Origin: Bradyrhizobium sp.
Lineage (GTDB): Bacteria; Pseudomonadota; Alphaproteobacteria; Rhizobiales; Xanthobacteraceae
NCBI RefSeq assembly: GCF_016219575.1
Contig: NZ_JACRMG010000028.1
Span: forward strand, 1-64,000
Direction: 5' to 3'
Length of the DNA: 64,000 bases
How positions within the stretch are numbered: the first letter of the stretch is position 1; each line of letters begins with the position of its first letter. Of this stretch, positions 9,617 to 17,098 are shown piece after piece. A program made the translations under genes and the position numbers. The notes under the pieces are model-generated. The model ran no database searches. It was not told the origin of the DNA and was given only the letters and a program-made list of their open reading frames with translations.

Positions 9617-10654
9617 TTACTTCAGGTTGGTCATCGCCGTCAGGTCGGCCGACAGCTTGACGATGCCCGTCGCGCTGCACCAGTTGGAGCCGAAGGCGGT
9701 GAGTGCATTCGCGCCGCCATTGATCGGCGTCACGAAGGCCGGGCTGCTGTTGGTGGTGCTGAAGTCGCTGGTGAAGGCGTTGCAATTACCCTTCGACAGG
9801 TTGGTGTCGGAGTAACGGATATCCAGCGTGAACACCTTGTAGGTGATATTCCAGGTGTTGTAGTCCGGCTCCTTGATGCCGTTGGCGTAAACCGGATCGC
9901 CGGCGATGCCGTAGAAGATGTCGGAGGTTCCGAGCCACTGGCGGCCGAATTCGCCCGAGATGTACATGCCAATCCCGCTCGAGCCGAAGGTGGTCGAGGG
10001 GGCGGTCCACTTGGCGGTGACCGCGGCATAGTTGCCCCAGGCGCCGAGGTTGAGGAAGTTCGGCGAGTAGTAGTCGGCGAAGCCGACGGTGAACTGGTCG
10101 TTCAGGGCAACGTTCACCTTGCCGTAGACTTCGTAGAAGCTTGCCCGCTTCTTGGCGAAGTTGCCGTTGATCGGGAGACCCAGGTTTCCGACCGAGAAGT
10201 CGATGTCGCCACCGCAATTACCCTGCGCCAGCGTGTACTGGGAGCCGAAACACTGGCCGCCCGGGTAGAGATAGCCCCAGACACCGAAGTCGAAGGCGAA
10301 CATGCCGAAGGTCGGGCGGATACCGCCGTAGATGTCGATTTCGGCTGCGGCGCGGTTCGGGAAGGAGATGCTCTCACCGGCGAGGCCGACGTAGAGCTGC
10401 ACGTCCTTGGTGACGTTGTAGCGCGGCTCGAAATAGACCGCGACCGACGGCTTGTGGTTGGACTGGGTGACACCGCGGAAGATGTAGTCGTTCATGATCG
10501 CCGCGCCGAAGGCGAGATCCCAGGGATCGAACGGCGCCGGCGCCACCACCTTCTTGGCCTTCACGGGCATGTCCGCAGCCAGCGCGGAACCCGCATTCAT
10601 CGCGGAACCCGCGGTCACTGCCAGTACTGCGGCAGCCAGAACAACTTTCTTCAT
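9617..10654 (-). CDS. TorF-family putative outer-membrane porin
   Basis: The 345-residue product begins with a signal peptide ending near SALAAD (residue 27). The mature protein has alternating aromatic beta strands such as NDYIFRGVTQSN, YLYPGG and YVGLAG, and matches the TorF/Gcw_chp putative porin family. That family is predicted to form outer-membrane barrels; the transported solute is unknown. The start at 10654 is fixed by the signal peptide and by a GGGGAT ribosome-binding region. It is a single-gene unit with its own terminator and a long leader upstream. Confidence 0.85.
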   Translation of the reverse strand: MKKVVLAAAVLAVTAGSAMNAGSALAADMPVKAKKVVAPAPFDPWDLAFGAAIMNDYIFRGVTQSNHKPSVAVYFEPRYNVTKDVQLYVGLAGESISFPNRAAAEIDIYGGIRPTFGMFAFDFGVWGYLYPGGQCFGSQYTLAQGNCGGDIDFSVGNLGLPINGNFAKKRASFYEVYGKVNVALNDQFTVGFADYYSPNFLNLGAWGNYAAVTAKWTAPSTTFGSSGIGMYISGEFGRQWLGTSDIFYGIAGDPVYANGIKEPDYNTWNITYKVFTLDIRYSDTNLSKGNCNAFTSDFSTTNSSPAFVTPINGGANALTAFGSNWCSATGIVKLSADLTAMTNLK

Positions 10655-11015
10655 GACGATCCCCATCTTCTTCTTGAACAGTCGGGCTTCGTTGCCCCAA
10701 GGAATCGGAAGTCCGACTGCGACCAAATCTCGCGGATAATCTGGTCCGTGCGGTACAAGTCGTGAAGTGAAAAATACAAGCATCTGCCGCCTTTTTAGGC
10801 GTTTCGGCCATTTCGCGCGATGTTGTCGGCGGGTGTTGCATTCGCACCACAATTTTGACCGGTTCAACCCCGGGAGGCTGCCGGGTAAGGCCTGAAAACC
10901 CTCCGAGACCGTCCGCTCCCTTACGAATCAATCGTCCGTAGAAATACCCGCCGCAAAAGCCGAAGAGCCACGGCGTTTCCGCCGTGGCTCTTCCGCAAAC
11001 CGTGGTCGTGCAAGA
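10655..11015. other. Gene-free stretch upstream of the porin gene
   Basis: This 361-base region holds the 5' leader of the porin gene (read leftwards) and the terminator of the histone-like gene (10963-10992). No convincing -35/-10 pair was found. The AT-richer part is at about 10735-10790 and would be the natural place for the porin promoter. Confidence 0.5.
10963..10992 (-). terminator. Terminator after the histone-like gene
   Basis: A 13-base perfect stem (AAGAGCCACGGCG and its complement) with a four-base loop lies 24 bases past the stop of the gene at 11016-11354. On the minus strand it is followed by CGGCTTTTG. Confidence 0.75.
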
Positions 11016-11354
11016 CTACTGGCTGCCGCCGTCCGAGCCGCCGGAACCCCAGCTGGGCCCGGCGCTGGGGGTCGCCCAACTCGGCGTGGGTGCAGGCTCG
11101 GGCTCTGGAGCCGGGGCTGGCGCAGGCGCGGGCTTCGGTGCCGCCGTCTTCTTCGGAGCGCTTTTCTTCTTCGCCTTCTTCGGCGCGGCCTTCTTGGCGG
11201 CCTTCTTGGCGGATTTCTTTGCGGCCTTCTTGGCCGGCTTCTTCGCAGCCTTCCTGGCGGACTTCTTTGCGCCCTTCTTCTTTTTCGCCGCTACGGCCTT
11301 CTTGGCTTTCTTCGCCTTCTTGGCCTTAGCCTTCTTCTTCGCCTTCTTCGCCAT
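11016..11354 (-). CDS. Lysine/alanine-rich histone H1-like protein
   Basis: The 112-residue product has a highly basic N-terminal two thirds made of AKK and KKAAKK-type repeats. A Pro/Ala/Glu hinge follows, then a neutral Gly/Ser/Trp tail of about 25 residues. This composition is that of bacterial H1-like nucleoid proteins, which bind DNA without sequence preference; the tail is unusual for them. The start at 11354 (MAKKAKKK) is the most natural; two in-frame Met codons lie 3 and 10 codons upstream. Repeat-rich genes of this kind vary in length between strains. It is monocistronic, with its own terminator. Confidence 0.72.
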   Translation of the reverse strand: MAKKAKKKAKAKKAKKAKKAVAAKKKKGAKKSARKAAKKPAKKAAKKSAKKAAKKAAPKKAKKKSAPKKTAAPKPAPAPAPAPEPEPAPTPSWATPSAGPSWGSGGSDGGSQ

Positions 11355-11436
11355 CGTGTTCATCCTCCTGTTGCCGCCGATCAATGACTATCGGACGTCG
11401 CGGATCGCCGTTATCTGCTGCGCCATCAGTTCAGTC

Positions 11437-12753
11437 CTAGTTCAGTGCTGGCCGCGGACCTCCCGTCGCCCAATCGAGAAGCTCAATCGTATGCACCACA
11501 GGAACTGATGTACCGCTGGCTATCTGCACCATGCAGCCGATATTGCCCGCAGCAACCACATCCGGCTCGACACTTGCGATATTGGCGACCTTGCGATCGC
11601 GCAATCTGCCCGCAAGTTCGGGCTGGAGAATGTTGTATGTCCCCGCCGAACCGCAACACAAATGGCTCTCGGGTACATCTTTCACCACGAAACCGTTCTT
11701 GGAAAGCAATTCTTTCGGCGCGAGTGTGATTTTCTGTCCGTGCTGCAGCGAACAGGCCGCGTGATAGGCAACCTTGATGTCGCCTTTCTGGCTCGACGGA
11801 AGCAACTCGATGCCGGCGAGATACTCGCTGATGTCCTGCGCAAGCCGCGATACCTGCGCCGCCGGCGCGGCGTAGTCGCGGTCCTCACGCAGGAGGTAGC
11901 CATAGTCCTTGACGACGGTGCCGCAGCCCGACGTCGTCACCAGGATGGCGTCCAGCCCACCCTGTTCGGCTTCCCGCCGCCATGCCGTGACGTTGGCCCG
12001 CGCGCGGCCAAGCGCATCGCGGTCGTCGCCCATGTGATGGGTAAGCGCGCCGCAGCATTGCTCGTCTTTCACCAGCACGACCTCGATGCCGTGGCGGGTG
12101 AGCAGATTGATGGCGGCCTGGTTGATGCGCGGCGCCAGCACCTGCTGGGCACAACCCTGCATCAGCGCGACTCGTCCGCGCCGCTCGCCCTGCGCGGCAA
12201 ACACGCTGCCCGGAGCCGGTCCCGGCGGCGGCAGACGCCCCGGCGCCAGGGCCAACATCGCCTTGATCCGGCTGAATAAAGTCGGATTGACCGACCCCGC
12301 TTTCGGCGCCGGCAGGAGGCCTGCGAAGGGCCGGCCCAGCCGCGCCAGCCACATGCTGTAGCGGAAGAGATCCGGGCGCGGCAGCACCCACGAAAGCAGC
12401 TTGCGCAGCGCCTGCTCCACCAGCGGCCGCGAATAGTCGCGCTCGATCCGCACCCGCGCCTGATCGACCAGATGCATGTAGTTCACGCCGGACGGACAGG
12501 TGGTCATGCAGGCCAGGCAGGAGAGGCAGCGGTCGATGTGCTTGACCACCTCCGCCGTCGGCTTCTCCTCCTTCTCCAGCATCTGCTTGATCAGGTAGAT
12601 GCGGCCCCTGGGGCTATCGAGCTCGTCGCCGAGCAGCACATAGGTCGGACAGGTTGCCGTGCAGAAGCCGCAATGGACGCAGGCGCGCAGGATGCTGTCG
12701 GCTTCCTTGATGTCGGGATCGGCCAGTTGGGCAAGCGAGAATTCGGTCTTCAT
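11437..12753 (-). CDS. glcF: Glycolate oxidase iron-sulfur subunit GlcF
   Basis: The 438-residue protein carries two 4Fe-4S binding motifs, CVHCGFCTATCP (Cys25, 28, 31, 35) and CLSCLACMTTCP (Cys76, 79, 82, 86). Two CCG domains follow, with the motifs EQCCGAL and HLCCGSAG. It passes electrons from the GlcD/GlcE flavin subunits to the membrane quinone pool during oxidation of glycolate to glyoxylate. The ATG at 12753 overlaps the glcE stop by four bases, which indicates translational coupling. The order on the minus strand is glcD, glcE, glcF. Confidence 0.95.
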   Translation of the reverse strand: MKTEFSLAQLADPDIKEADSILRACVHCGFCTATCPTYVLLGDELDSPRGRIYLIKQMLEKEEKPTAEVVKHIDRCLSCLACMTTCPSGVNYMHLVDQARVRIERDYSRPLVEQALRKLLSWVLPRPDLFRYSMWLARLGRPFAGLLPAPKAGSVNPTLFSRIKAMLALAPGRLPPPGPAPGSVFAAQGERRGRVALMQGCAQQVLAPRINQAAINLLTRHGIEVVLVKDEQCCGALTHHMGDDRDALGRARANVTAWRREAEQGGLDAILVTTSGCGTVVKDYGYLLREDRDYAAPAAQVSRLAQDISEYLAGIELLPSSQKGDIKVAYHAACSLQHGQKITLAPKELLSKNGFVVKDVPESHLCCGSAGTYNILQPELAGRLRDRKVANIASVEPDVVAAGNIGCMVQIASGTSVPVVHTIELLDWATGGPRPALN

Positions 12754-13988
12754 GTCGCAGGTCCCCGCGCCATCCGGCCGCGGTTGAGGATGTTCTTCGG
12801 GTCGAAACTCTGCCGCACGCGTTCCGCCAGCGCGGCAAGGCCGGAGGCCTGCGGCTGGAACACGTCGAGATGGCGCCGCACTTCCTCGGCCGCGCGGATC
12901 AGCGTGGCATGGCCGCCCGCGGCCTCGACGCGGCTGCGGACCGTTGCGGCCTGTGCATCGGGTTTCGGCGGCAGCGCCGCCCAGATCAGCCCGCCACCCC
13001 AGTCGTAAATCACGTCGCCACCGGTCTCGCGAGCGAGGGTCTGGCCAAGCGCACCGCCGGACGCCGGCGGGCAGACGATCCGCCACACCGGCCAGGCGCC
13101 GAGCGCGCCGTCGGCGGCAAAGGGCAGGACGTCGCGAATCGCGTTCCATATCTCGGTGGAAACGGCGTCTTCGATAAGTTCGGCCGCGCCAAAGCCCGCC
13201 ACCAGCTTGGTCAGCGAGGCGGCGCGGCTCGCGGCCGAGGCTTCGATGCCCTCCAGCCGCAGCAGCGTCACCGACTGCCCCTGGGACGCCAGCGCGGCCA
13301 GCGCGCCGCCCGCGGGACGAAATACCGAGCTCGGCAGATGCGCCGCACTCGACACGTCGAAGGGTGAGCCGAGTGCGGCGGTCATGACGCGGTTGGCGGT
13401 GACGTCGTCGAGCCCGCGCAGCACCAGCGTGCGCTCGCTCTCGGGGCGCGGCATCACTTTCAGCGTTACCTCGGTGATGACCGCGAGCGTGCCCCAGGAG
13501 CCGGTCAGGAGCTTGCAGAGGTCGTAGCCGGTGACGTTCTTCACCACCTTGCCGCCGGTCTTGAAGCTGTCGCCGAAGCCGGACACCGCATGCGCGCCGA
13601 GCAGATGATCCCGCGCGCCCCCCGCCTTGACGCGGCGGGAGCCGGCGAGGCCCGCACCGATCATGCCGCCGATGGTGCCGCCCCCCCTGGTGCCGAGCAG
13701 CGGCGCGGTGTCCATGGGATCGAAGGCGAATTGCTGGCTCTTGGCGTCGATCAGCGACTTGACGTCGGCAAGCGGCGCGCCGGCCTCGACCGTGATGATC
13801 AGCTCGTTCGGTTCGTAGGAGTAGACGGCGTTGAGCGCGGAGAGATCGAGGACGGCGTTGGTCGCCATCGGCTGGCCGATCAGGCGCTTGGAGCCATGGC
13901 CGACGATCTCGAGCGGCTGGTCGTTGGCGATCGCCGCCCGCACCACCTCTTCGACGTCCTTGGCGTCACGTACTTTCAGGGTGTCCAC
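12750..13988 (-). CDS. glcE: Glycolate oxidase FAD-binding subunit GlcE
   Basis: The 412-residue protein has an N-terminal PCMH-type FAD-binding domain: the EIVGHGSKR loop, then LLGTRGGGTIGGMIGAGLAGSRR at about residues 98-120 and the KNVTGYDLCKL segment near 150. The C-terminal half is the substrate-side domain. It is the second flavin subunit of glycolate oxidase and works in a complex with GlcD and GlcF. It starts nine bases after glcD and overlaps glcF by four bases. The length is normal for the family. Confidence 0.94.
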   Translation of the reverse strand: MDTLKVRDAKDVEEVVRAAIANDQPLEIVGHGSKRLIGQPMATNAVLDLSALNAVYSYEPNELIITVEAGAPLADVKSLIDAKSQQFAFDPMDTAPLLGTRGGGTIGGMIGAGLAGSRRVKAGGARDHLLGAHAVSGFGDSFKTGGKVVKNVTGYDLCKLLTGSWGTLAVITEVTLKVMPRPESERTLVLRGLDDVTANRVMTAALGSPFDVSSAAHLPSSVFRPAGGALAALASQGQSVTLLRLEGIEASAASRAASLTKLVAGFGAAELIEDAVSTEIWNAIRDVLPFAADGALGAWPVWRIVCPPASGGALGQTLARETGGDVIYDWGGGLIWAALPPKPDAQAATVRSRVEAAGGHATLIRAAEEVRRHLDVFQPQASGLAALAERVRQSFDPKNILNRGRMARGPAT

Positions 13989-13997
13989 TGGCTTGCC

Positions 13998-15491
13998 CTA
14001 GAACCGCGGGATGTCGGGGAAAGCCAGCTTGCCGCCGTGCACATGCATGCGGCCAAGCTCGGCGCAGCGGTGCAGGACCGGAAACACCTTGCCCGGATTG
14101 AGCAGGCCCTGGGCGTCGAAGGCGCATTTCAGGCGCTGCTGCTGGTTGAGGTCGATCTCGCTGAACATCTCCGGCATCAGATCGCGCTTCTCGATGCCGA
14201 CGCCGTGCTCGCCGGTGAGCACCCCGCCGAGTTCGACGCAGCAGCGCAAAATGTCGGCGCCGAAGGCCTCGGCACGCTCCATCTCGCCGGGCTTGTTGGC
14301 GTCGTAGAGGATCAAGGGATGCAGATTGCCGTCGCCGGCATGGAAGACGTTGGCGACGCCGAGGTCGTATTTTTCGGAGAGTTCGCGAATCCGCGTGAGC
14401 GCCTTCGGCAGCGCGCCGCGCGGAATGGTGCCGTCCATGCAGAGATAGTCCGGCGAGATCCGCCCCACCGCGGGGAAAGCCGCCTTGCGGCCGGCCCAGA
14501 ACAGGTTGCGCTCGGTCTCGTTGGTGGAAATCTGCAGGGTGACGGAGCCGCAAGCCTTGGCGATCGCCTCGACACGCCCGATCAGTTCGTCGACCTCGAC
14601 GCCGGGACCATCGAGTTCGATGATGAGCAGCGCCTCGACATCGAGCGGGTAGCCGGCCTGGACGAAGGCTTCCGCGGCGTGGATCGCGGGCTTGTCCATC
14701 ATCTCCATGCCGCCCGGAATGATGCCGGCGCCGATGATGCGCGCCACGCACTCGCCGGCCGCCTCGACCTGCGCAAAGCCGACCATCAGGGCCCGAGCCG
14801 TCTCCGGCTTCTGCAGGATGCGCACGGTGATCTCGGTAATGACGCCGAGCAGCCCCTCGGAGCCGGTGATCACACCCATCAGGTCGTAGCCGGAATTCTC
14901 CGCCGACTTGCCGCCGATCCGCAGGATCTCGCCCGAGATCAGCACGATCTCGCAGCCGAGCACGTTGTTGGTGGTCATGCCGTATTTCAGGCAGTGCACG
15001 CCGCCGGAGTTTTCCGCGACATTGCCGCCGATCGAGCAGGCGATCTGCGACGACGGATCGGGCGCGTAGTAGAAGCCGGCATGCGCCACGGCCTGGCTGA
15101 TGGCGAGGTTGGTGACGCCGGGCTCGGTGACCACTACGCGGTTGTCGAAATCGATCTCGCGGATGCGCTTGAACTTGCCGAGCCCCAGCAGGACGGCGTC
15201 CTTGAGCGGCAGCGCGCCGCCGGACAGCGAGGTGCCGGAGCCGCGCGGCACCACCTTGATGCCCTGCTCGTGACAGTATTTCAGAACCTGCGAGACCTGA
15301 TCGGTGGTGTCGGGGAGCACCACGACCATCGGCGGCTGGCGGTAAGCGGTCAGCCCATCCGATTCGTAAGGGATCATCTCGGCCGGCGTATCGATCACCC
15401 CCTCGCCGGGCACGATGGCGCGCAAGGCCGCCACGATGGCGTCGCGTCGGGCGAGCACCGCCTCGTCCGCTGCCGGCATCATGATCGACAT
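13998..15491 (-). CDS. glcD: Glycolate oxidase catalytic subunit GlcD
   Basis: The 497-residue FAD-linked oxidase has the PCMH FAD-binding domain in its first half, with PRGSGTSLSGGALP near residue 84 and CSIGGNVAENSGG near 140. A C-terminal FAD_oxidase_C domain contains the metal-site region HAGDGNLHP and the ending GEHGVG. It oxidises glycolate or D-lactate to the 2-oxoacid. The ATG at 15491 has a GGGAGGA ribosome-binding site; the 13-codon upstream extension is rejected. It is the first gene of glcDEF and is divergent from the cytochrome c gene. No glcC-type regulator lies nearby. Confidence 0.95.
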   Translation of the reverse strand: MSIMMPAADEAVLARRDAIVAALRAIVPGEGVIDTPAEMIPYESDGLTAYRQPPMVVVLPDTTDQVSQVLKYCHEQGIKVVPRGSGTSLSGGALPLKDAVLLGLGKFKRIREIDFDNRVVVTEPGVTNLAISQAVAHAGFYYAPDPSSQIACSIGGNVAENSGGVHCLKYGMTTNNVLGCEIVLISGEILRIGGKSAENSGYDLMGVITGSEGLLGVITEITVRILQKPETARALMVGFAQVEAAGECVARIIGAGIIPGGMEMMDKPAIHAAEAFVQAGYPLDVEALLIIELDGPGVEVDELIGRVEAIAKACGSVTLQISTNETERNLFWAGRKAAFPAVGRISPDYLCMDGTIPRGALPKALTRIRELSEKYDLGVANVFHAGDGNLHPLILYDANKPGEMERAEAFGADILRCCVELGGVLTGEHGVGIEKRDLMPEMFSEIDLNQQQRLKCAFDAQGLLNPGKVFPVLHRCAELGRMHVHGGKLAFPDIPRF

Positions 15492-15697
15492 ATAGTTCCT
15501 CCCGCCGATTTGTGACGGCAAATCAAGCACGTCCGGCGCGCTTTGGGTAGGCGGTCGAAGGGCGGATGGACAGGCCGCAAAATTGCTGGAAAAAGGCCGG
15601 GGCCGTCATGAAACCGGTCCGCGGCCGGCTTGTTGACGGCGAGCCGGCCGTGGCAAAACCAGCGGCCTCCAAGCAAGGAAGAGATGAAGAGCACACC

Positions 15698-16090
15698 ATG
15701 AAAAAACTGACCTTGAGCACGCTGTTTGTCATCGCGGCGTCTGCTGCCGCCTCCAGCGCGCTGGCGCAGGACGCCGATGCCGGAAAGACCTCGTTCAACA
15801 AGTGCCTGGCCTGCCATGCGGTCGGCGAAGGCGCCAAGAACAAGGTGGGCCCGGTGCTCAACGGCCTCGACGGCCGCAAGTCCGGCACGGTCGAGGGCTA
15901 TTCCTATTCCGACGCCAACAAGAATTCCGGCATTACCTGGAACAAGGACACCTTCCTCGACTACATCAAGGACCCCAAGGCCAAGATCCCCGGCACCAAG
16001 ATGGTGTTCGCGGGCATCAAGAAAGAAGATGAAGCGAACGCTCTCTGGGCCTACATCGCCAAGTTCGACAAGGACGGCAAGGCGAAGTAG
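15698..16090 (+). CDS. cycA: Class I soluble cytochrome c (c2/c550 type)
   Basis: The 130-residue protein has a signal peptide ending at ALAQ (residue 24) and one heme motif CLACH at residues 36-40. The distal ligand is probably Met102 in IPGTKMVFAG. The length and sequence resemble cytochrome c550 (CycA) of Bradyrhizobium, a periplasmic electron carrier between the bc1 complex and terminal oxidases or reductases. The start at 15698 is set by the signal peptide and the AAGGAAGAG upstream. It lies between the divergent glcDEF operon and the convergent redox pair at 16109-18960, and may serve as an electron carrier for either; that is inference. Confidence 0.88.
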   Translation: MKKLTLSTLFVIAASAAASSALAQDADAGKTSFNKCLACHAVGEGAKNKVGPVLNGLDGRKSGTVEGYSYSDANKNSGITWNKDTFLDYIKDPKAKIPGTKMVFAGIKKEDEANALWAYIAKFDKDGKAK

Positions 16091-16108
16091 TCGCCCGACA
16101 GTCAGGCC

Positions 16109-17098
16109 TCAGCGCGCCGCCCAGCGCGCCCGCGCCTGTTCGGCCGGCGTCGTGGTCGGTACGAAGGGATCGGCATAGCAGCGTGCGCCGGCGGCGCGCG
16201 CGATCCGTCCGACGCTCTCGGTCATGGCCGGCGCGCCGGACGTGTAGACGACGATGTCCGGCGACAGCGGCGGCAGATGGTCGGTCGGCAGGCCGCCGCG
16301 GATCGCCGGAAAATCGCTTTGCGGCTCGTCGACGACCGGGATGATCGTGACATTGGGAAACGGCGCCAGCCGGCACAGCGCGCTGTGGCAGTACAGCGAC
16401 TGCAGCGTTCGCGCCGCGACGATGAAGGTGAGCTCCCGCTCCGGCCGCTCCATGATGGCGGCGACTGCAATCGACCACATCGGCGCAAAGCCGGTGCCGC
16501 TCGCCACCAGCACCATGGGACCGCGATGGTTGCGGCGCAGGAAGGCGCTGCCGAACGGCCCCGACAGCCTGACCCGGTGGCCGCGCCCGATATCGCGGCC
16601 GAGCGCGGAGGAAACCTTGCCTCCCGCCAGGCGGCGGATGTGAAAGTGCAGCAGGCGATGGTCGGGGCGGCGTTCCAGCGGATAGGTCGGGCTGTAGGAG
16701 CGCGCCGGATAGCCGCGGAAGGACAGCTTGCAGAACTGCCCGGGCAGAAAGGCAAGCGGTTTCGGCACCTCGATGGTGAGGCCGGCGATATCGGGCGCAA
16801 GCCGCACGATCCCGGCAACGCGGCCCGACAGGGCGACGGGATCGGGCACCTCCTCGGTAACGATGGCGATGTCGGAGACGATGCGCGCCTGGCAGGCGTG
16901 GATCATGTCGTCGCCCGGCTCATGACCACCGAACACCCTGCCCTCCACCAGCCGCACGCGGCAGGCGCCGCACATGCCGGCACGGCAATCATGCGGCAGC
17001 TCGACCCCGTTCGTCAGCGCCCAGTCGAGCAGGAGATCGCCGGCATTGGCGAGATAGCGCTCGTTGTTGAGCACGACCTGGCAGATCCGCCGCATCAT
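16109..17098 (-). CDS. 2Fe-2S ferredoxin / FAD / NAD(P)H oxidoreductase
   Basis: The 329-residue protein has an N-terminal plant-type ferredoxin domain with Cys38, Cys43 and Cys46 in CRAGMCGAC and probably Cys69 in HACQA. A ferredoxin-reductase FAD domain follows, with the RSYSPT motif, and then a nucleotide domain with GTGFAP. This is the architecture of oxygenase reductase components, which move electrons between NAD(P)H and a partner. No oxygenase is nearby. The start codon overlaps the stop of the cytochrome b561 fusion gene upstream (ATGA), so the two are co-translated and the fusion protein is the likely partner. Direction of electron flow is not visible. Confidence 0.85.
   Translation of the reverse strand: MMRRICQVVLNNERYLANAGDLLLDWALTNGVELPHDCRAGMCGACRVRLVEGRVFGGHEPGDDMIHACQARIVSDIAIVTEEVPDPVALSGRVAGIVRLAPDIAGLTIEVPKPLAFLPGQFCKLSFRGYPARSYSPTYPLERRPDHRLLHFHIRRLAGGKVSSALGRDIGRGHRVRLSGPFGSAFLRRNHRGPMVLVASGTGFAPMWSIAVAAIMERPERELTFIVAARTLQSLYCHSALCRLAPFPNVTIIPVVDEPQSDFPAIRGGLPTDHLPPLSPDIVVYTSGAPAMTESVGRIARAAGARCYADPFVPTTTPAEQARARWAAR

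Noticed and set aside
13590..15515. A 641-codon plus-strand open frame over glcD and glcE
   Set aside because: It is antisense to two certain enzymes and has no motif.
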